The notes under the pieces are model-generated. The model was not told the origin of the DNA. It did not search any database and saw nothing but the letters and a program-made list of their open reading frames with translations. Position numbers and translations under genes: made by a program. From Planctomycetota bacterium (GTDB taxonomy: Bacteria > Planctomycetota > Planctomycetia > Pirellulales > UBA7805), in NCBI GenBank assembly GCA_021413705.1, contig JAIOPX010000032.1, positions 1 to 37,838 on the forward strand: DNA of 37,838 nucleotides, given 5' to 3'. The first letter of the stretch is position 1. The number at the start of each line of letters is the position of its first letter. Positions 33,296-37,838 of this stretch are shown here, piece after piece.

Positions 33296-34513
33296 TTGCG
33301 CCATACTCTTATGATTTCAGTCACCGCTCACTTGGCGTGTTGTGTCTGCCTTCTGGCAGCCGATGCTGCCCCTCCCAAGACTCCGCTGGATGCCGCCATC
33401 GAGGCCTGGTCGCAACGGGCGTTGGAGTATTCTCATGGTGTGAATAAGCCCGACCAGCGCAGTTCTATTCCGGCCTCGCTGGCGGTTATGCATGCTCACT
33501 GCGGCACTGGTGAAAAAGCATTGGCCTCGGCACGCGATGTGACCGACAAACGATGGCGAGGAATGACGGCATCCGCATTGGGGCACTACTTGACGGAACA
33601 AGAAATCTTGGAACTTGTAAAACAATTGCCGGATCAAGAAGAGAGAGATGACGCGCTGAAGTTCGCCGCAATGGCCCAAGTCTTTCAAGGGCACCATACA
33701 GTCAGCGAGCGATTAATCGAACAGATAAGCCCCAACAAGCGCAAAGAAGGGTGGATTTTTATTGCCAATGCACACCTTGTGGGCAAAAGGTATCCAAAGG
33801 CACTGAGCCTGCTGGATAAAATTGCGCCAGGTGATCAGAAGGAGCGAGATTCACTTGAGCAGCGACGTCGCTACATTCGTGAGATTGCCAACCGGCCACA
33901 GGGTTTACAGAAGCCGCCTCGCGATTTGGCTGCGGCCCAAGCGAAGGCCAAATCCGCCAGCAATTCCAATACAGCGACTATTCAGTGGTGCGAAGTGGCG
34001 GACATCCACCTCGAACTTGGCAATAACAAAGAGTGCGAACAAGCACTGCGCCATTCTGAATCCGCTGCGGATCGCATTGACGAAGCCGCTTGGCGAAAAA
34101 ATGCACTCATCCATATTGCCGCCAAGTATGATAAGCTTGGAGCATCCAAAGAGGTCGGTCGCGTGGCGCTGAAGGCTGCCGCCATTCCGCCGGAAGCATT
34201 TCAGACGATCGAGGATGGGCTCTTTTCCGACTACCTGTTCCTCAATTCATCGAAACGTCCCACACCTCTGATAAACTTGTTGGTAGTGACCAGAAATTGG
34301 AAGGAAGCGATCGAAGCTGCCAAGGTTCAAGGTGAATGGCTTTCGCTTGGCGCTGCGGCGGCTGGCAACGACGACCTTCTGACAGAACTTGAAAAGCGAA
34401 TGGAGTCGTTGGATTCACACGCAGCCAAAACCTTTGTCTGCGCAGGAGTCGTGAGTGGATTGTTTGAACGGAAGCGAAAACAATTGCAACCACCGGCGGA
34501 GAAACCACGGTAG
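33296..34513 (+). CDS. Secreted helical-repeat protein, unknown
   Basis: The 405-residue product starts with TTG (33296) or ATG (33311). The leader ISVTAHLACCVCLLAADA looks like a signal peptide; the TTG start adds an Arg/His n-region, so both are possible. The rest is almost wholly alpha-helical, with paired helices of about 34 residues (IPASLAVMHAHCGTGEKALA, ALKFAAMAQVFQGHHTVSER, GWIFIANAHLVGKRYPKALS, VADIHLELGNNKECEQALRH) in the manner of TPR or Sel1 repeats. It lacks catalytic motifs. Likely a periplasmic scaffold. A terminator hairpin follows. Confidence 0.65.
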   Translation: MRHTLMISVTAHLACCVCLLAADAAPPKTPLDAAIEAWSQRALEYSHGVNKPDQRSSIPASLAVMHAHCGTGEKALASARDVTDKRWRGMTASALGHYLTEQEILELVKQLPDQEERDDALKFAAMAQVFQGHHTVSERLIEQISPNKRKEGWIFIANAHLVGKRYPKALSLLDKIAPGDQKERDSLEQRRRYIREIANRPQGLQKPPRDLAAAQAKAKSASNSNTATIQWCEVADIHLELGNNKECEQALRHSESAADRIDEAAWRKNALIHIAAKYDKLGASKEVGRVALKAAAIPPEAFQTIEDGLFSDYLFLNSSKRPTPLINLLVVTRNWKEAIEAAKVQGEWLSLGAAAAGNDDLLTELEKRMESLDSHAAKTFVCAGVVSGLFERKRKQLQPPAEKPR

Positions 34514-34565
34514 ATGCCGTAGATAGTGGCAAAACTGGCATTAACGAGAGCTACCCAAAACAGAA

Positions 34566-34599
34566 CCCCGTCCGAGGCCTTAAGGCGTGTCCGACGGGG
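34566..34599 (+). terminator. Hairpin after the helical-repeat gene
   Basis: CCCCGTC (34566-34572) pairs with GACGGGG (34593-34599). An inner palindrome GCCTTAAGGC lies in the loop. A T-rich stretch (GTTTTTGG) follows 9 bases later. It lies 52 bases after the stop, with the same arms as the hairpin at 1559-1590. Confidence 0.6.
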
Positions 34600-34675
34600 A
34601 GTAAATGTTTTTGGTAGTTGCGCTGGATGTTTGAATTATCGGCTAATCTGTTCCTAAGTCAAGCTGCGACCCTAA

Positions 34676-34720
34676 GGGGACAGTCCCATTTTTGCTGAGA
34701 CAAAAATTGGGACAGTCCCC
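34676..34720. repeat. GGGGACTGTCCC hairpin element, copy C
   Basis: GGGGACAGTCCCATTTTTG and CAAAAATTGGGACAGTCCCC around CTGAGA. It lies 5 bases from the glycosidase stop, as copy A lies 4 to 5 bases from the cls stop. A terminator role is possible. Confidence 0.8.
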
Positions 34721-34725
34721 GACGA

Positions 34726-37383
34726 TCACTCCGCAACGCGCTTGGGTGCCAGGAGCTTGGCGATCAACCCTGTCCAGCCGGTCTGGTGCGAAGCACCCAG
34801 GCCGTGGCCGTCGTCGCCGTGGAAGTATTCGTGGAACAGCAGATGGTCGCGGAAGTGGGGGTCGGTCTGGAACTTTTCGTAGGGGCCGAAGACGGTGCGG
34901 CGGCCGTTTTCGTCTTTGAGGAAGATTCGCGAGAGGCGCCGGGTGAGTTCTTCCGCCACGCCGAGGATCGTCATGTATTGGCCGCAGCCGGTGGGGCATT
35001 CGATTTTGAAGTCGTCGCCGTAGTAGTGATGGAACTTTTGCAGCGATTCGATGATCAGGTAATTGACCGGAAACCAGACTGGGCCGCGCCAGTTGGAGTT
35101 GCCGCCGAAGACTCCGCACTCCGATTCACCCGGCTCGTATTCGACCGAGAGCGTCTGCCCGTGGTAGTTGAGTTCAAATGGCTCTTCGCGATGCTTTTGC
35201 GACATGGACCGCACGCCGTAATCGGAGAGAAAACGGGTTTCGTCCAGCATGCGGTTCAGCAGCCGCTTCATCCGGTGGCCGCGCAATAGCGACAACAGCC
35301 GCCGCTCGCCTCGCCCTGGCTCTTGCCAGCGGGAGACAAGATCGGCCAACTCGGGCCGGTTCTTGAGCAACCACCGCAGGCGTTTGTCGAAGTCAGGGAG
35401 TTTCTGGAGCATTTCCGGCTCCAGCGTCTCGACGGCAAACAACGGAGTGAGCCCGACCATAGAATGGAGCTTGATGGGAAAGGTCCGTCCGTCGGGAAAA
35501 TGGACCACGTCGTAGAAGAACTCGTCTTGGTTATCCCACAGGGCAATGCCGCGGCCGTCGTCGTCGCCGACGCAAGTCATGGCGCCGGCGATGGAGAGAA
35601 AATGCTCAAAAAACTTGGTGGCGATATCCTGGTAGACGCTGTCGTGCGTCGCAAGTTCCAGTGCGATCCGCAGCATGTTGAGAGAGTACATGCCCATCCA
35701 GGCGGTGCCGTCTGCCTGATCGAGTTGGCCGCCGTCGGGGAGCGCCATGTTGCGGTCGAAGACACCGATGTTGTCGAGCCCGAGGAATCCACCCTGGAAG
35801 ACGTTGCGATTGCCGGCGTCCTTGCGATTGACCCACCAGGTGAAGTTCAACAACAGCTTGTGGAACACGCGCTCCAGAAAGGCAGTGTCTCCCTGATCCC
35901 CGCGGCGGCAGCGGTCCATCTGAAACACGCGCCAGGCCGCCCAGGCGTGGACCGGCGGATTGGCGTCGCCGAACGCCCATTCGTAGGCGGGTAGGGCGCC
36001 GTTGGGATGCTGATACCATTCCCGCGTCATGACGACCAACTGGTTCTTGGCGAACTCTGGATCGACCATCGCCAGCGCGATCGTGTGGAACGCCGTATCC
36101 CAAGCGGCAAACCAGGGATACTCCCACTTATCGGGCACGGAGAGGACTTCGGCATTGTTGAGATGCCGCCAATCGGAATTGCGCGCATGGCGGCGGCCCT
36201 TCGGCGGCGGCGGCTGAGCCTTGTCGCCATCGAGCCACGTTGCCACGTTGTAGTGAAAATATTGCTGGCTCCAGATCATGCCTGCCAAGGCCTGCCGCTG
36301 CACATTACGGGCATCGTCGGAAGGAAGTTTTTCCTGAATGTCGGCGTAGAAGGCGTCGGCCTCGGAGCGGCGCTGTTTAAACACGGCGTCGAAGTCGGCA
36401 CGTAGCGCGTCTGACGTTGGCGCCGCATCGCCGGTTGCAGAAATCCGCAATCGCACAGTGGCTTTGTCGGCTGCAGGAATCGTCTGCCGATAGAGGGCCG
36501 CCGCTTTCGTTCCGCGATGGGCTGGATTAACCGCGCCCACGTCTCCCCGAATGACAAAGTCGTTGAGCGAGTCCTTCACATAGCGCGAACTATCGGTCGC
36601 CCCCGTGAGCCGGCGGAAATTGGTTTCGTTTTCGGTAAACAGCCACTGTCCTCCGTCCTGAGCCACTACGCGATAGTTGCCCAACAGCGGATGCGTCGCG
36701 GCGAGCGTGCCATCGGCGGTCAGCGACAGCTCGGGCCGCTTGGTCCGTCCGTCCCAACTCCAGATATTGCGAAACCAAACATGCGGCATGATCACCAACG
36801 GCGCCGCTTCAGGTCCGCGGTTGTAAGCCGTGATCTCCATCAGCACGTCGTCCGGCCCGGCCTTGGCGTATTCGACAAACACGTCGAAGTAGCGATCATC
36901 ATTGAAGAGGCCCGTGTCGATCAGCTCGAACTCCGGCTGGCTGCGGTCCCGGCGATGGTTCTCTTCCACCAGGCGCGCGTAGGGAAACTCCGCCTGCGGA
37001 TATTTGTAGAGCATCTTCAGATAGGAGTGCGTGGGCGTGGCGTCGAGATAGTAATACAGCTCCTTGACGTCTTCGCCGTGGTTCCCTTCTTCGTTGGTCA
37101 GGCCGAAGAGCCGCTCCTTGAGAATGGGATCCCGCGTGTTCCAAAGCCCGAGAGCGACGCAGAGCAACTGCCGGTCGTCGCTGATGCCGCCCAGCCCGTC
37201 TTCGCCCCAGCGATAGGCGCGGCTGCGGGCCATGTCGTGCGAAAGATAGTCCCAAGCTTCGCCGGTGGCGCTATAGTCTTCGCGCACCGTGCCCCATTGG
37301 CGATCGCTGAGATACGCGCCCCACTTGCGCCAAGGTTGGCTCTCGTCCGTCGCTTCCGCGAGTCGTAATTGTTCAGCGTTCAT
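34726..37383 (-). CDS. GH63-like glycoside hydrolase (MGH1 type)
   Basis: A large (885-residue) enzyme like the glycosyl hydrolase 63 / mannosylglycerate hydrolase MGH1 family, with an (alpha/alpha)6 barrel. Hallmark stretches are EYPWFAAWDTAFHTIALAMV, GALPAYEWAFGDANPPVHAW, GFLGLDNIGVFDRN and NSNWRGPVWFPVNYLIIESL. The family cleaves alpha-linked glucose or mannose from glycerates or oligosaccharides; mannosylglycerate or glucosylglycerate (compatible solutes) are possible substrates. The start is uncertain: an ATG at 37383 or a GTG at 37434 with a ribosome-site-like AGGA two bases upstream, which is too close. No signal peptide, so cytoplasmic. No neighbour in the pathway. Confidence 0.82.
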   Translation of the reverse strand: MNAEQLRLAEATDESQPWRKWGAYLSDRQWGTVREDYSATGEAWDYLSHDMARSRAYRWGEDGLGGISDDRQLLCVALGLWNTRDPILKERLFGLTNEEGNHGEDVKELYYYLDATPTHSYLKMLYKYPQAEFPYARLVEENHRRDRSQPEFELIDTGLFNDDRYFDVFVEYAKAGPDDVLMEITAYNRGPEAAPLVIMPHVWFRNIWSWDGRTKRPELSLTADGTLAATHPLLGNYRVVAQDGGQWLFTENETNFRRLTGATDSSRYVKDSLNDFVIRGDVGAVNPAHRGTKAAALYRQTIPAADKATVRLRISATGDAAPTSDALRADFDAVFKQRRSEADAFYADIQEKLPSDDARNVQRQALAGMIWSQQYFHYNVATWLDGDKAQPPPPKGRRHARNSDWRHLNNAEVLSVPDKWEYPWFAAWDTAFHTIALAMVDPEFAKNQLVVMTREWYQHPNGALPAYEWAFGDANPPVHAWAAWRVFQMDRCRRGDQGDTAFLERVFHKLLLNFTWWVNRKDAGNRNVFQGGFLGLDNIGVFDRNMALPDGGQLDQADGTAWMGMYSLNMLRIALELATHDSVYQDIATKFFEHFLSIAGAMTCVGDDDGRGIALWDNQDEFFYDVVHFPDGRTFPIKLHSMVGLTPLFAVETLEPEMLQKLPDFDKRLRWLLKNRPELADLVSRWQEPGRGERRLLSLLRGHRMKRLLNRMLDETRFLSDYGVRSMSQKHREEPFELNYHGQTLSVEYEPGESECGVFGGNSNWRGPVWFPVNYLIIESLQKFHHYYGDDFKIECPTGCGQYMTILGVAEELTRRLSRIFLKDENGRRTVFGPYEKFQTDPHFRDHLLFHEYFHGDDGHGLGASHQTGWTGLIAKLLAPKRVAE

Positions 37384-37510
37384 CGCAGACCAGGCAGGAT
37401 CCGTGCAACCGGTCCCGATCAGCCGGGCCGGCACTATCCTGAAAGTCTACGTCGCGAAGAAGGCCCGCGCAGAGGGGCTGGGAAGGCGGAATTTATGGGA
37501 AAATCCTACC

Positions 37511-37672
37511 TCAATCCCGGGCAAGCTGCTCCGCCTGGCGGCGATAGCGCGCGGCTCGGATCTTATAGGTCTTCTTGCGCGGCGTGCTGGGCGTGATGTT
37601 CATCAACCGCTCATACTTGGCGGCCAGTTCTTGCTTCACACGGATCAGATTGTCGCGAACGGCGGTGGCCAT
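37511..37672 (-). CDS. Small basic conserved hypothetical protein
   Basis: A 53-residue protein starting at the ATG at 37672 (MATAVRDNLIRVKQELAAKY, then ERLMNITPSTPRKKTYKIRA and a basic tail). It is helical, positively charged at the C-terminus and could bind nucleic acid. I do not recognise a family. The longer frame to 37783 begins with unlike low-quality residues and runs across a palindrome, so I reject it. Confidence 0.55.
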   Translation of the reverse strand: MATAVRDNLIRVKQELAAKYERLMNITPSTPRKKTYKIRAARYRRQAEQLARD

Positions 37673-37693
37673 GATATTGGTCCTTGGATGTAG

Positions 37694-37805
37694 GTCACGC
37701 GAAGCGTGACAGTGATTGGTTAGGTGGTTCGTTTTTTCACAGGTTGAATGTTTTGGTCGGTTTCGGCCGTGTTCGCAGTCCATGAATTGGTACGCTGCGC
37801 GTACC
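37694..37805. repeat. Two palindromes near the right end
   Basis: GTCACGCGAAGCGTGAC (37694-37710) resembles the TCACGCGGAGCGTGA arm in addA. GGTACGCTGCGCGTACC (37789-37805) is a second palindrome. They look like dispersed repeats in the upstream region of the 53-residue protein. Confidence 0.55.
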
Positions 37806-37838
37806 CTACATTTACGGAGGCGCCGGTTGCAGCCAGGC

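Noticed and set aside
1..37838. CRISPR array
   Set aside because: The repeats are palindromes and scattered or tandem short units; no regular spacing of direct repeats with unique spacers, and no cas genes.
1..37838. Insertion sequence or prophage
   Set aside because: No transposase, integrase or phage structural gene seen; only an ORF6N scrap and short direct repeats.

Overview
The window looks like chromosome from a planctomycete, probably in or near the Pirellulales. The clues are a DUF1559 pilin-like protein, two PEP-CTERM surface proteins, a short NPYASP N-terminus, and many palindromic repeats in gaps and inside genes. The assignment is inference, because there is no rRNA or other marker gene here. 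I saw no tRNA, rRNA, CRISPR array or intact transposase.

Layout. Bases 1-4100 (mostly minus strand) hold an edge-truncated ORF, a zinc-ribbon membrane protein, a frameshifted PEP-CTERM protein, a small desulforedoxin-like protein and a type IB topoisomerase. Bases 4100-10500 (plus strand) hold a cupin whose 5' end abuts a repeat, a small conserved protein, a DUF1559 protein, a Thr/Gly-repeat lipoprotein, and a tight run of SRPBCC membrane protein, zinc alcohol dehydrogenase, small membrane protein and short-chain dehydrogenase. Bases 10500-15150 hold a YihY/BrkB membrane protein, a secreted beta-propeller, a PEP-CTERM metalloprotease and a secreted esterase. Bases 15180-16200 are a scrap zone: a hicBA toxin-antitoxin pair between two 56-bp direct repeats, plus fragments of a leucine-rich-repeat gene and an ORF6N gene. 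Bases 16200-30090 (all minus) hold cardiolipin synthase, a PfkB kinase, and the double-strand-break set addB-addA-yhaO-yhaN. Bases 30090-37838 hold small membrane and zinc proteins, an LPG-synthase-type membrane protein, a helical-repeat secreted protein and a large GH63-type glycoside hydrolase.

The clearest functional unit is addB-addA-yhaO-yhaN. A helicase/nuclease pair is followed by an Mre11/Rad50-type pair, the order known for addBA-sbcDC in Bacillus subtilis. The second is the SRPBCC-ADH-membrane-SDR run, probably one transcript with redox or detoxification roles.

The most distinctive signal is the repeat population. Three copies of a GGGGACTGTCCC hairpin lie in gaps, two of them just past stop codons. 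Two copies of an element ending in GTAGGC inverted repeats are present; one supplies a Shine-Dalgarno sequence and the other abuts a cupin lacking its normal start. Two adjacent palindromes totalling exactly 120 nt are read in frame inside addA. I did not find a convincing new multi-gene system. The repeat-gene interactions are the best leads.
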